Notes: generated by a model not told the origin, from the sequence alone. A stretch of 62,048 bases of DNA from an uncultured Collinsella sp. (GCA_902494715.1 CABUUJ010000004.1:1-62048); one strand, 5' to 3'; positions 35,025 through 45,059 are shown, counted from the first letter of the stretch. Program-made: numbers and translations.

Positions 35025-38000
35025 ATGAGTAAACTCGTCGAGGGCATCAAGGACCGCATGATCGCCGCCGCACGCGAGGCCGCGCCCACCGCGGTGGACG
35101 CCGCGCAGAAGGCCGCGACCGCGGCTGCCGAGAAAGTTGTCGAGGCTGTCGCCGATGCCAAGAACGCGGCGGGGGAGGCGTCCGTCACTAGCGAGCCCGC
35201 CACCTCCGCTGAGCCCGTAGCCGCCGCCCACGCCCCCGAAGGCGCGATCTTCAACCCCGGCAACGCCCACGGCAACCTGCACCTGGGCATCGACGTGGGC
35301 TCCACCACCGTCAAGCTCGCCGTGCTCAACGACGACAACCAGATCGTCTACGCCAAGTACCAGCGCCACCACACTGACGTCCGCGCCTGCGCCCGCGACT
35401 TGTTTGAGGGCGCCGCGACGGTGCTGCCGACGGCCCAGATGACCTGCGCCATTACCGGCTCGGGCGGCCTACTGCTGTCCCAGTGGCTCGACCTGGAGTT
35501 TGTCCAGGAGGTCATCGCCAGCAAGCGTGCCGTCGAGACCCTTATCCCGGCCACCGATGTCGCCATCGAGCTGGGCGGCGAGGACGCCAAGATCATCTAC
35601 TTTGACAACGGCATCGAGCAGCGCATGAACGGCACCTGCGCCGGCGGCACGGGCGCGTTCATCGACCAGATGGCAACCCTGCTGCACACCGATGCCAGCG
35701 GCCTTAACGAACTCGCGGCCAACGCCACCACCATCTATCCCATCGCCAGCCGCTGCGGCGTCTTTGCCAAGACCGATGTCCAGCCGCTGCTCAACGAGGG
35801 CGCCCGCCCCGAGGACGTGGCGGCCTCCATCTTCCAGGCTGTCGTGACCCAGACCATCTCGGGTCTGGCGTGCGGTCGTCCCATCCGCGGCAACGTCGCC
35901 TTCCTGGGCGGCCCGCTGCAGTACCTCTCCGAGCTGCGCCACCGCTTCTATCTCACGCTCAACCTGGACGAGGAGCACCGCATTGTGCCCCAAAACGCTC
36001 ACCTGTTTGTGGCGAGCGGCGCCGCCATGGCGCACGAGTCCAACAAGCTCAGCACGTTCCCGCAGCTCATCGAGGCCATCGATGCCCTGGGTGACACGCA
36101 GGGTGCCGAGGTCGAGCGTCTGGATCCGCTCTTTGCCACCGACGAGGACTTTGCCGAGTTCAAGACCCGCCACGACACCGAGGTCGTTCCCAAGGGCAAG
36201 CTCGACGGCTACACCGGCCGCGTGTTCATTGGCATCGACGCCGGCTCCACCACCATGAAGGCCGCGCTCGTGGGCGAGGACGGTCAGCTGCTGCACACCT
36301 GGTACGGCAACAACAACGGCGACATCCTGGGCACGGCCAAGGTCATCATGGCCGATTTCTACAACCACATCCCCGCTGGCTGCACCATCGGCCACGTGAC
36401 CACCACGGGCTACGGCGAGGCGCTGCTCATCGAGGCCCTCAAGGCTGATTCCGGCGAGATCGAGACCGTTGCGCACCTGCGCGGCGCCAAGGCGTTCCTG
36501 CCCGGCGTCGAGTTCATCCTGGACATTGGCGGCCAGGACATGAAGTGCCTGCGCGTCAAGGACGGCGTTATCGAGCACATCATGCTCAACGAGGCCTGCT
36601 CGTCGGGTTGCGGTAGCTTTATCGAGAGCTTCGCCGTCTCTATGAACATGGACGTGCGCGCGTTCGCCGATGCCGCCATCCATGCCAAGGCCCCCGTCGA
36701 CCTGGGCAGTCGCTGCACGGTCTTTATGAACTCGCGCGTCAAGCAGGCGCAAAAAGAAGGCGCCACGGTGGGCGACATCGCGGCCGGCCTGTCCTATTCC
36801 GTCATCAAGAATGCCCTGTTCAAGGTCATTAAGCTGCGCGATCCCAAGGAGATCGGCAGCCAGGTAATCGTTCAGGGCGGCACCTTTATGTCCGATGCCA
36901 CGCTGCGCGCGTTTGAGCAGCTCACCGGCGTTCACGCCGTGCGCCCCGACATCGCCGGCTGCATGGGTGCCTACGGTGCTGCCCTGCTCGCCCGCGATCG
37001 CGCCGGCGCCGATGGCACTTCGACCATTCTTTCTGCCGAGGACATCGCGCACCTCACCGTGACGCAAAAGCATGTCCGCTGCGGCCGTTGCTCCAACAAC
37101 TGCCAGCTCACCGTCAACGACTTTGGCGGCGGCAGGCGCTTCATTACCGGCAACCGCTGCGAGAAGGGCGCCGGCCACAAAAAGCAGAAGACCGAGGCCC
37201 CCAACCTCTTCAAAAAGAAAAACGAGCTGCTCTTTAACCGCGAGGTGCTGAGCCCCGACGAGGCCCCGCGCGGCACCGTCGGCATCCCGCGCGCACTCAA
37301 CATGTACGAGAACTACCCCTTCTGGCACGCGTTCTTTACACGCCTGGGCTTTAGCGTGCAGCTGTCCGACCAGTCGAGCAAAAAGACCTACCAGGCGGGC
37401 ATCGAGTCCATGCCGTCCGAGAGCGTGTGCTATCCGGCCAAGATGAGCCACGGCCACGTGATGAACCTTATCGACCGCGATGTCGACTTCATTTGGATGC
37501 CGTGCGTGCGCTGGGAGCGCAAGGAGGATCCGACGGCTGGCAACTGCTATAACTGCCCCATCGTCATGAGCTACCCCACGGCGTTGGCACTCAACATCGA
37601 CGAGATCCGCGAGCAAAACATCGAGTTCCTGTACCCGTTTGTGCCCTATCACGATAAGACCGAGCTCAAGCGCCGTCTGTACCAGGTGCTCGCCGTCGAC
37701 CGCGTGGCCGATGCGCAAGCCGGTCGCGGTCGCGTGCGTGGACCCAAGATCACGCGCTCCGAGGTCGATGCCGCCGTCAACGCTGCCTTTGAGGCCGATG
37801 TGCGTTTCCACGAGGACATCCAGACCATGGGCGAGGAGGCTCTTAAGTGGGTCGAGGACCACGGCGGTCACGGCATCGTGCTCGCCGGTCGTCCCTACCA
37901 TAACGACCCCGAGATCAACCACGCCCTGCCCGAGCTTATCTCGAGCTTTGGCTTTGCGGTCTTTACCGAGGATTCGCTTGCGCACCTGGTAAAGCCCGAA

Positions 38001-39806
38001 CGCCCCATCCGCGTCGTCGACCAGTGGATGTACCACAGCCGTCTGTACGCCGTCGCCCGTTTTGTGACGATGCGCAACGACCTGGACCTGATCCAGCTCA
38101 ATTCTTTCGGCTGCGGTCTCGATGCCCTGACTACCGACCAGGTGCAGGAGATCCTGGAGGCCAGCGGTAAGATCTACACCGTGCTCAAGATTGACGAGGT
38201 GTCCAACTTGGGCGCCGCGCGTATCCGTATTCGCTCGCTCATGGCAGCGCTCAAGGACCAGGAGGCCGAGCGCTTGGCCGAGGCTACGGCCGCGGGCGAG
38301 GCCTACGAGCAGGGCGATGCCGCGCCGGTGGCGCCTTCCACGGATGCACCCGCGTTCGCGAGCCGTAAGTACACGTTCGAGGCGCAGCGCGAGAGTGCTT
38401 CGACCGCGTGGCCCAAGGTGCCCTTTACCGAGCAGATGCGTGACGAGGGCTATACCATCCTGTGCCCGCAGATGGCGCCAATCCACTTTGACCTGGTCAA
38501 AGAGGTGTTCCGTGGTGCTGGCTACAACTTGGAGCTGCTGCCCTCGACTGACCACGACGCCGTCGAGGCCGGCCTGCGCTATGTGAACAACGACATCTGC
38601 TATCCGTCGATTCTGGTGACGGGCCAGATCATGGAGGCCATCGAGAGCGGTCGGTACGATTTGTCCAAGACGGCCGTGGTTATCAGCCAGACCGGCGGCG
38701 GTTGCCGTGCCACCAACTACATCGCGCTCATCCGCAAGGCCCTGCGCGAGAGCGGCCACCCCGAGATTCCGGTGATCTCGCTTTCGGCCGTGGCGCTCGG
38801 CGAGGACAACCCCGGCTTTAAGATTACGCCGGCGCTGCTTAAGCAGGCCGTGTACGCGGTGCTCTTTGGCGACGTGATGATGCAGATGCTCTACCGCTGC
38901 CGTCCGTACGAGGCCACGCCCGGTGCTGCCAACGCGCTCTACGAGGAGTATATGGCGCGCGCCCGCAAGTTGGCGCCCAAGTTCAACCGCCACAACTACA
39001 CCAAGCTGTGCCGCGAGGCCATCCACGCGTTCGACACCATGCCGCTCGTGGGCGAGGGTACTAAGCCGCGTGTGGGCGTGGTCGGTGAGATCTTGGTCAA
39101 GTTCCACCCTACGGCCAACAACCACGTGGTCGATGTCATCGAGCGCGAGGGCTGCGAGGCCGTGGTGCCGGGTCTGCTCGACTTCTTCCTGTACTCCATG
39201 AGTAACGCCGAGCTGCAGAAGGACGAGCTGGGTAGCTCTGCTACCACGCGCGCTGGTATGCAGGCGCTCATCAAGCTTGTGGACTGGATGCGTACGCCGG
39301 TGGAGGAGATGCTCGAAAAGTCCCTCCGCTTTGAGGCGCCCGAGCGCATCGGCACCATGGCCGACAAGGCCCGCACGGTGCTTTCGGTGTGCAACAACAT
39401 GGGCGAGGGCTGGCTGCTCACGGCCGAGATGCTCGACCTGATCGACCACGGCGCGCCCAACATCATCTGCACGCAGCCCTTCGCGTGCCTGCCCAACCAC
39501 GTGGTGGGCAAGGCCGTAATCAAGGAGCTGCGCCGCCAGCATCCCGAGAGCAACATCGTTGCGGTGGACTACGACCCCGGTGCATCTGAGGTCAACCAGC
39601 TCAACCGCATTAAGCTCATGATCAGCGTGGCCAAGGAAAACATGCGCGCCGGTAAGGGCTTTAAGCTCGAGAAGGTGGCGCCGCTCGCGATGGACGAGGT
39701 CACCGGCCAGATGCGTGCCCATGACGGCTGCGTGAGCTGCGGACCGGCCAGCGAGGAGGCCGTTGCATCGGTCGCCGAACGTCTGGGACGCGGCATTAAG
39801 AAGTAA
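35025..39806 (+). CDS. 2-hydroxyacyl-CoA dehydratase/activase fusion protein
   Basis: The 1593-residue protein joins domains that are usually separate. After an Ala-rich helical N-terminus (1-75) come two BadF/BcrA-type ATPase domains: the first from about 85 (DVGSTT, 90-95), the second from about 400 (DAGSTT). Each has its cysteine loop (TCAGGTGAFID and EACSSGCGSFIE) for iron-sulfur binding. A Cys-rich linker (RCGRCSNNC, about 685) leads to a DUF2229-type region (about 740-960) and a C-terminal HgdB-like dehydratase region with ISQTGGGCRATNY and DGCVSCGP. It should use ATP to activate an electron for radical dehydration of a 2-hydroxyacyl-CoA or a related reductive step. Substrate unknown. 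Confidence 0.88.
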   Translation: MSKLVEGIKDRMIAAAREAAPTAVDAAQKAATAAAEKVVEAVADAKNAAGEASVTSEPATSAEPVAAAHAPEGAIFNPGNAHGNLHLGIDVGSTTVKLAVLNDDNQIVYAKYQRHHTDVRACARDLFEGAATVLPTAQMTCAITGSGGLLLSQWLDLEFVQEVIASKRAVETLIPATDVAIELGGEDAKIIYFDNGIEQRMNGTCAGGTGAFIDQMATLLHTDASGLNELAANATTIYPIASRCGVFAKTDVQPLLNEGARPEDVAASIFQAVVTQTISGLACGRPIRGNVAFLGGPLQYLSELRHRFYLTLNLDEEHRIVPQNAHLFVASGAAMAHESNKLSTFPQLIEAIDALGDTQGAEVERLDPLFATDEDFAEFKTRHDTEVVPKGKLDGYTGRVFIGIDAGSTTMKAALVGEDGQLLHTWYGNNNGDILGTAKVIMADFYNHIPAGCTIGHVTTTGYGEALLIEALKADSGEIETVAHLRGAKAFLPGVEFILDIGGQDMKCLRVKDGVIEHIMLNEACSSGCGSFIESFAVSMNMDVRAFADAAIHAKAPVDLGSRCTVFMNSRVKQAQKEGATVGDIAAGLSYSVIKNALFKVIKLRDPKEIGSQVIVQGGTFMSDATLRAFEQLTGVHAVRPDIAGCMGAYGAALLARDRAGADGTSTILSAEDIAHLTVTQKHVRCGRCSNNCQLTVNDFGGGRRFITGNRCEKGAGHKKQKTEAPNLFKKKNELLFNREVLSPDEAPRGTVGIPRALNMYENYPFWHAFFTRLGFSVQLSDQSSKKTYQAGIESMPSESVCYPAKMSHGHVMNLIDRDVDFIWMPCVRWERKEDPTAGNCYNCPIVMSYPTALALNIDEIREQNIEFLYPFVPYHDKTELKRRLYQVLAVDRVADAQAGRGRVRGPKITRSEVDAAVNAAFEADVRFHEDIQTMGEEALKWVEDHGGHGIVLAGRPYHNDPEINHALPELISSFGFAVFTEDSLAHLVKPERPIRVVDQWMYHSRLYAVARFVTMRNDLDLIQLNSFGCGLDALTTDQVQEILEASGKIYTVLKIDEVSNLGAARIRIRSLMAALKDQEAERLAEATAAGEAYEQGDAAPVAPSTDAPAFASRKYTFEAQRESASTAWPKVPFTEQMRDEGYTILCPQMAPIHFDLVKEVFRGAGYNLELLPSTDHDAVEAGLRYVNNDICYPSILVTGQIMEAIESGRYDLSKTAVVISQTGGGCRATNYIALIRKALRESGHPEIPVISLSAVALGEDNPGFKITPALLKQAVYAVLFGDVMMQMLYRCRPYEATPGAANALYEEYMARARKLAPKFNRHNYTKLCREAIHAFDTMPLVGEGTKPRVGVVGEILVKFHPTANNHVVDVIEREGCEAVVPGLLDFFLYSMSNAELQKDELGSSATTRAGMQALIKLVDWMRTPVEEMLEKSLRFEAPERIGTMADKARTVLSVCNNMGEGWLLTAEMLDLIDHGAPNIICTQPFACLPNHVVGKAVIKELRRQHPESNIVAVDYDPGASEVNQLNRIKLMISVAKENMRAGKGFKLEKVAPLAMDEVTGQMRAHDGCVSCGPASEEAVASVAERLGRGIKK

Positions 39807-39834
39807 CTGGCCTGCTTTGGGCTAGATATGAGGC

Positions 39835-39871
39835 AAACGGGTGGCAGCCGTACCGGCTACCACCCGTTTTT
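39835..39871 (+). terminator. Terminator after the dehydratase fusion
   Basis: AAACGGGTGG and CCACCCGTTT, with AGCCG/CGGCT inside, followed by TTGTTGG. Confidence 0.9.
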
Positions 39872-39928
39872 GTTGGACATATGTTGCGCATATGATCTTG
39901 CTGTAGCCTTCCGTGGGCTCGTATTTCT

Positions 39929-40048
39929 GAAGTGCGGTGAAAAACGCGAACCTCCCGAGCACACTGCCTTTTTAGGCGCTCGTGACCTGCGGTTTTGTTG
40001 CTAAAAAAGTCCGTCTGGTCGGCGGAACTCGATTTTTCACCGCACTTC
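39929..40048. repeat. Family B hairpin, copy B4 (long loop)
   Basis: GAAGTGCGGTGAAAAA pairs perfectly across 120 bases. The foot differs from B1-B3 at two positions, with compensating changes. The inner part contains smaller stems, for example around CCTTTTTAGG. The remaining bases to 40221 show no gene. Confidence 0.75.
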
Positions 40049-40221
40049 CGAAAAAGCGGTCCAGCAGCGTTAAAAGGGGCCTCCAAAATCGAGAGATAAT
40101 GAACAGGTGTTGCCGTTCGCCGCAAATTACCGTCCGTTTATAGAACCCACCCCCAGCGTGCAACCCTCCTTACGGTTGAATAAATACACATCTATGGAAT
40201 TACGTAAGAGAGGACCGTCCC

Positions 40222-41181
40222 ATGAGCTACAAGACCGTTTGCGTCGCCGGCGGCGGCGTGCTGGGAAGCCAGATTGCCTTTCAGGCTGCCTACTGCGGCT
40301 TTGATGTGATGATCTGGCTGCGCAGCGAGGGCAGCATCGGCCGCACCCAGCCCAAGATCGACCACGTGCGCGAGGAGTACATCGCTGCTATCGAGGGCAT
40401 GGCGGACGGCACGGGCGAGTGGTGTGCCGGTATCGCCGATAGCGGCAAGCCCTTCGACAAGGAGGCGGCACTCTCCGCCGTCGAGCGTGCCTACTCCACA
40501 CTCAAGCTGGAGCTCGATCTTGCCAAGGCCGTGGCCGACGCCGACCTGGTCATCGAGTCTATGGCTGAGGACACTCAGGCAAAGATCGACTTCTACAAGA
40601 AGCTCGCCCCGGTTCTGCCGCAAAAGACCGTCGTCGTGACCAACTCCTCCACACTGCTGCCGAGTACCTTTGCCAAGTACACCGGCCGCCCCGAGAAGTA
40701 CCTATCGCTGCACTTTGCCAACTCCATCTGGAAGAACAACATGACCGAGGTCATGGCCCAGAGCCAAACCGACAAGCGCTACTTCGACGAGCTCGTCGAC
40801 TTCGCCAACGACATTCGCATGCTTGCCCTGCCCGTCAACAAGGAAAAGAACGGCTATCTGCTCAATTCCATGCTGGTGCCATGGCTGCTTTCGGGCCTTG
40901 ACCTGTATGTCTCGGGCGTGAGCGATCCCAAGAGCATCGACCTCGCATGGACGCGCGGCACCGGCGCCCCCAAGGGCCCGTTCCGCGTGTTCGACACGGT
41001 GGGCATCCAGACGGCCTACAACATCGTCATGCAGTATCAAAAGGTTCCGGGTCTGCTGAGCCCGCTGCTCAAAAAGATGATGATGCCCTACAACTTTAAG
41101 GCCATGGCATCCGTCCTCAAGAAAATGCTCGACGAAGGCAAGCTGGGCGAAAGCTCGGGCGAGGGCTTCTTCAAGTACTAA
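40222..41181 (+). CDS. 3-hydroxyacyl-CoA dehydrogenase
   Basis: An NAD-dependent enzyme of 319 residues. The Rossmann motif VAGGGVLGSQIA (8-19) is followed by the family segments VIESMAEDTQAK, VVTNSSTLLPS and LHFANSIW, the last supplying the catalytic His; a Glu-His pair and the C-terminal GEGFFKY fit the group. It interconverts 3-hydroxyacyl-CoA and 3-oxoacyl-CoA. Its place after the dehydratase fusion suggests that both act on acyl-CoA intermediates, although it has its own 415-base leader. GAGAGGA precedes the start. Confidence 0.9.
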   Translation: MSYKTVCVAGGGVLGSQIAFQAAYCGFDVMIWLRSEGSIGRTQPKIDHVREEYIAAIEGMADGTGEWCAGIADSGKPFDKEAALSAVERAYSTLKLELDLAKAVADADLVIESMAEDTQAKIDFYKKLAPVLPQKTVVVTNSSTLLPSTFAKYTGRPEKYLSLHFANSIWKNNMTEVMAQSQTDKRYFDELVDFANDIRMLALPVNKEKNGYLLNSMLVPWLLSGLDLYVSGVSDPKSIDLAWTRGTGAPKGPFRVFDTVGIQTAYNIVMQYQKVPGLLSPLLKKMMMPYNFKAMASVLKKMLDEGKLGESSGEGFFKY

Positions 41182-41268
41182 AAAATAATCCCTCGGGGAC
41201 GGAGGAAAACGGAACATTTTCGGCCGCCAGCAGTGAGAAGATGGACCCAGAAATAGAAAGGAGTGATA
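41182..41268 (+). other. Gap with a REP-like fragment
   Basis: This 87-base stretch contains CGGGGACGGAGGAAAACGG followed by a complementary-looking ATTTTCGG. It resembles the GGGGACGG type of REP sequences. A ribosome binding site AAAGGAG follows at 41257-41263. Confidence 0.35.
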
Positions 41269-41740
41269 ATGGGCCGGCTCGGGCTTTGAGGACAAGTTGC
41301 TGCAGGCCCAAGGCGATTTTTCGCTCAACGCAGGCCAGCACAGTGTGACCTATCTGCCAAACGACGAGACGGCCGCGACCGGTCGCTACCAGGTGCTGCT
41401 ATACGACAACAACTTTGGTGCGGCCGAGAGCTATCCCAAGTTCGACTGGGGTCAGCTGGGCGCCGCGGTGGTGACCGACTACAGTAAGGGAACGCATTCG
41501 TTTGGGCGCATCTTTGCGGTGGACGAGACCGCGCGCACCTACGAGCTTGTGGACCAGATCGCGGTGCCGTTCTCGGGCTACGTAAGCAGCGCGCAACGTG
41601 TCGGTGATTCAAATAGCATGCTCGTGGCATCGGGCCAGGCCAAGACCTTCACCGAGTACGATCGGTACGGCCTGGCCATCGCCACCTACGAGATGGAAGC
41701 CGAGAAGTACATCTACCGCGTGTACAAGTACGAGCTATAG
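41269..41740 (+). pseudogene. Aryl-sulfate sulfotransferase remnant
   Basis: The last 150 or so residues match the end of aryl-sulfotransferases: GQHSVTYLPND, YQVLLYDNN, SFGRIFAVDETARTYELVD and the closing YRVYKYEL. Intact enzymes have about 550-600 residues, so the first three quarters are missing. AAAGGAG and ATG 41269 are present, but that frame stops after 6 codons; the sulfotransferase frame begins at the same place, one base off, after an in-frame TAA. A deletion that joined the original start region to the 3' end explains this. Usable starts in the frame are only TTG 41297 or later. Confidence 0.75.
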
Positions 41741-41809
41741 CGCTGCGCTTGGCTGTGTCTGTGCCCCGTGGTTGCGCGCGCTCGCGCCGGGCCCACCTCG
41801 CGTCTCGCA

Positions 41810-42949
41810 TCACTTCACGTCAAACTCCACGCGATCGAGTTCGGGCACATTGAGGTCGATGAGATTGCGGGCAACGCGGCGGTCGTGCGCCCCGAGCACC
41901 TCGCTTGTCGTCACGTGGGCGACAACCTCGCGCTCGACAAGGCCCTCCTTGTCGCCCTCGGTAGCCGAGGTCTCGACGGCGACGGTGTAGTCCTTAAAGC
42001 CCGGCAGCACCGCGGCAAGCTCGCGCGTAGTTTCGGTGACGCCGTAGCCGTCCTGCACGCCGGCCTGCGCCGAGCCAACGGACCCCGCGGTCATAACGAT
42101 GCAGGGGATGGCAAAGATTACCGTGCCCACAATGATGCGGCGGCGCACCTTGCGCGATAGCTCGTCGACCTCGTCGTTTTCCTCGGCAGTCACAATACCG
42201 TCGCCGTTCAGGTCGCGCTTGAGCGGCACGCGTAAAAGAAGCAGCACGGCTTCGGCAGCCAGTGCGATAAAGACCACGTTGATGCCAAACTCATAAAGTG
42301 CTGAGAGAAACAGTGACCCACTTGCAATGGCGATGCCATAGCCCGCCGCGCACAGGGGCGGCATGAGCGCAGTCGCCACGGCTACGCCGGCAATGAGCGT
42401 CGAAGGCTCCTGGTCGCGCGAGTTGCCCAACCCGCCCGCAAAGCCGCCCGCGAGCGCGACGGCAAGGTCCCATACGGTGGGTGTCGAGTTATCGATGATG
42501 GCGGCCGTGGTGGTGCCAAGTGGCGAGAGCTTAAAATACAGCGTGGAAGTGATCAGGCAAAGGACCATCTGCAGCGCGAGGCCGGCAATTGCCTCGACGG
42601 TAATCCCGCGGTCGAGCGTGGCGATGCCGTATGCCATGGCAAGGACCGAGCCCATGAGCGGGCAGATGAGCATGGCGCCCACGATGGCGATGTCCGAATC
42701 GATATCGAGGCCGATGCTCGCGATGAGCATGGCAATGATGAGGATGCACAGATGAGAGCCGGTCAGGCGCGCCCCGTTTACAAAGCGCTTGCGAATCACG
42801 TGATAGGGGGCGCGACCCTCGCGAATGTTGAATGCGCGCCTCAGGAAGCGGCCGGCGTTCTCCATGACCTCGCTATAGGCAGGGCGGATGCCGTGGCGCC
42901 GGTGATGGCGCTCGCGCAGTCGCTTGAGCTGCTGGTTATCGAGTTTCAT
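41810..42949 (-). CDS. DUF389 membrane protein with EF-hand loop
   Basis: A 379-residue protein with DUF389 hallmarks: LCILIIAMLIASIGLD, IVGAMLICPLMG, and ALAGGFAGGLG followed by VATALMPPLC. About seven predicted spans run from 65 to 245. Directly after comes DLNGDGIVTAEE (246-257), a perfect EF-hand calcium loop, then a further membrane segment and a C-terminal soluble domain. ATG 42949 has GAGGTGAAC upstream, so I prefer it over the earlier frame at 42979. The function of DUF389 proteins is unknown. Confidence 0.82.
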   Translation of the reverse strand: MKLDNQQLKRLRERHHRRHGIRPAYSEVMENAGRFLRRAFNIREGRAPYHVIRKRFVNGARLTGSHLCILIIAMLIASIGLDIDSDIAIVGAMLICPLMGSVLAMAYGIATLDRGITVEAIAGLALQMVLCLITSTLYFKLSPLGTTTAAIIDNSTPTVWDLAVALAGGFAGGLGNSRDQEPSTLIAGVAVATALMPPLCAAGYGIAIASGSLFLSALYEFGINVVFIALAAEAVLLLLRVPLKRDLNGDGIVTAEENDEVDELSRKVRRRIIVGTVIFAIPCIVMTAGSVGSAQAGVQDGYGVTETTRELAAVLPGFKDYTVAVETSATEGDKEGLVEREVVAHVTTSEVLGAHDRRVARNLIDLNVPELDRVEFDVK

Positions 42950-43105
42950 GTTCACCTCGCTTCGCCGCGGGCTATGCATCGCGCCCGCTGCCTCTACTCT
43001 ACACCGCGGCAGGCGGGGTGGTCATCTTGACGTGAAACTTAGACGAGTAGGTAAAGGGGGCGCGTCAAATGAGGTTGAAGCCGAGGGTTTCGGCAGATAC
43101 AAAAA

Positions 43106-43138
43106 AGCGCGGGGCCGGATGGTCTCCGACCCCGCGCT
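43106..43138 (-). terminator. Terminator of the OPT transporter gene
   Basis: AGCGCGGGG (43106-43114) pairs with CCCCGCGCT (43130-43138); on the minus strand a run of T follows. Confidence 0.9.
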
Positions 43139-43163
43139 CTGCACGGGTACGTTGTTGTTGGGT

Positions 43164-44867
43164 TTAGCCCAGCAGGCTCAGGCCAACAGAGACAAACGCC
43201 AGGATAACGCCGACGATAGACTCGCCACCGAGCAGGCCGCTGGCGACAACCAGGCCCTGCTCCTGGAAGGCGGCGTCCTTGGCGGCCTTTTCCTCGTCCG
43301 AAAGACCGGCCTCGGCGTCGCGGTGTGCGGCCCACTTGTCGTAGGCGAGCTTGACGCAGGAGCCTAGGAAGGCCGTGAGCGACATGTAGAACGGCAGGTA
43401 CACGCCTAGACCGATCATCATGGCCGGAATGCCGAGCCAGTACATGACGATGCCGGCGATAAAGCCGCCTGCGAACCACGGCACGCTCGGGATGCCCGAG
43501 ACCATGGTGGCGACCACGCTTGCCTGTGCGGCCACAAAGCTCTTGTCGGGGCCGAAGGCGTCCGGACCATAGGCGGTTACGAGCGCGACCATGACGGCGG
43601 CAGCGACCAGGGCGCCCACGATGCCGCCGATGGCCTGGCCGACCCACTGTGCGCGCGGGTTGGTACCCAGTACGGCTCCGGCCTTAAAGTCGTTCATGAC
43701 GTCGCCCGCAAGGCCGCACGCCACGGCCACGATGCCGGCGATAAAGAACAGCTTGACCTGCGCGAGCTGTGCGAAGGCTGCCACGATGAGCATAACGATG
43801 AGGCCAAAGATCTCCATGGGGTCGATGCCCGTCTGGCCGCAGCTCTGCGCGCTCATGATGGTGGTGACAAAGGTGAACAGCGTGACGATGACGGCCGGAA
43901 CGGGGCCAAGGTCGAGCGCGATGGCTACGATCACGGCAATGGCGGCGGTGCCCAGGCCGATGATGCCGGCGTCGAGCTTAAGCGAGCCCGAGATGAGCGA
44001 CTGCTCGTCGGTGTCGGTGGAGCTGTCGGCGGCGAGGCCGCGGACGATGCCGGCGACCTGCGGCAGGATGTCTTTAAGGACGACAGCGACGCCAAAGCCC
44101 ATCATAAGGCCCATACCGAGGGACTTGACGATACCCTGCGCGGTCACAATATCGAACAGGCCGGCGGCGGTGCCGCCGACGATGACGCCAAAGTTGCCCA
44201 GCAGCGCGCCGGCAAACCAGAAGGCGACGGGGGCGAAGCCCACCAAAAAGCCGATGGACAGCAGCATGGGCGAGTTGTAGATGGCAAAGGTCACGCCGGG
44301 GATATTGAGCGTGCACAGCATGCTGGGCACCACGCCCAGGGCGTCGCGAAGCACGCTGTAGATGCCTGCAATGGCCATGGAGCCAAAGAGCTGCTTGCCG
44401 GTCTTGCCGCCGGCCTCGGTGGCGCGCAGGGTCTGAGCTGCGGCGTTGCCGGTGGGGAACTCCAGCGCGGCGTCCACGATAAAGTGACGGTGGATGAGCG
44501 CTGTCGCCAGAAGGCCCAAGATGGTGCCGGCGAGCGCCACGATAAACATGTCGAGCCAGCTGATCTGGTCGGCATAGCCCAGCATCCAAGCGCCCGGGAT
44601 GGTAAACGCCAGGCCGCCGGCGACCATGGCGCCCGCGGACATGATGGTGTGGGTGACGTTGGCCTCGTTGAGGCTGGCGTTGCCCATGAGCTTCAGGAAG
44701 AACAGCGAAATGACGGCAGCGAAAATGATCGGCCAGGGGAGCGCACCCATTTTGAGGGCGGTATAGGCCGAACTTGCCGTGATGATCACGCAGCCAAGGA
44801 CGCCGATGACGACGCCGCGCAGCGTGAGTTGACCGCGCATCGAAGTGCGGTTCGAGGGATTGCTCAT
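43164..44867 (-). CDS. OPT/YSL-family oligopeptide transporter
   Basis: A large membrane symporter, 567 residues from the preferred start, with 14 or more predicted spans rich in Gly and Ala. It contains GNAAAQTLRA and ARAQWVGQAIGG-like segments of the OPT family. It should take up peptides or metal chelates by proton symport. ATG 44867 is chosen for AAAGGAG 6 bases upstream; the frame opens at 44903. It is a single gene with its own terminator. Confidence 0.9.
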   Translation of the reverse strand: MSNPSNRTSMRGQLTLRGVVIGVLGCVIITASSAYTALKMGALPWPIIFAAVISLFFLKLMGNASLNEANVTHTIMSAGAMVAGGLAFTIPGAWMLGYADQISWLDMFIVALAGTILGLLATALIHRHFIVDAALEFPTGNAAAQTLRATEAGGKTGKQLFGSMAIAGIYSVLRDALGVVPSMLCTLNIPGVTFAIYNSPMLLSIGFLVGFAPVAFWFAGALLGNFGVIVGGTAAGLFDIVTAQGIVKSLGMGLMMGFGVAVVLKDILPQVAGIVRGLAADSSTDTDEQSLISGSLKLDAGIIGLGTAAIAVIVAIALDLGPVPAVIVTLFTFVTTIMSAQSCGQTGIDPMEIFGLIVMLIVAAFAQLAQVKLFFIAGIVAVACGLAGDVMNDFKAGAVLGTNPRAQWVGQAIGGIVGALVAAAVMVALVTAYGPDAFGPDKSFVAAQASVVATMVSGIPSVPWFAGGFIAGIVMYWLGIPAMMIGLGVYLPFYMSLTAFLGSCVKLAYDKWAAHRDAEAGLSDEEKAAKDAAFQEQGLVVASGLLGGESIVGVILAFVSVGLSLLG

Positions 44868-45059
44868 ATAGAACTCCTTTGCGTATATCCGCTTCCCCCG
44901 CAAGCGCCGCTACGGATACGGCGCGGGAAGTCGGGTTACCAAGGGCCGCCGCGTGAGCTCGCGCACGACCGCGCACCAGTATAGCCGCAAGCTAGTCATT
45001 TTGGGATGACTGGTTTAGGGAGGCGATATACTGCTGGGCAGACGAAAGGAGCGCCGACG

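Noticed and set aside
35469..39722. A 1417-codon open frame on the minus strand opposite the dehydratase fusion
   Set aside because: It is a shadow of the plus-strand gene, which has clear motifs throughout. Strong third-position GC bias opens the antisense frame.
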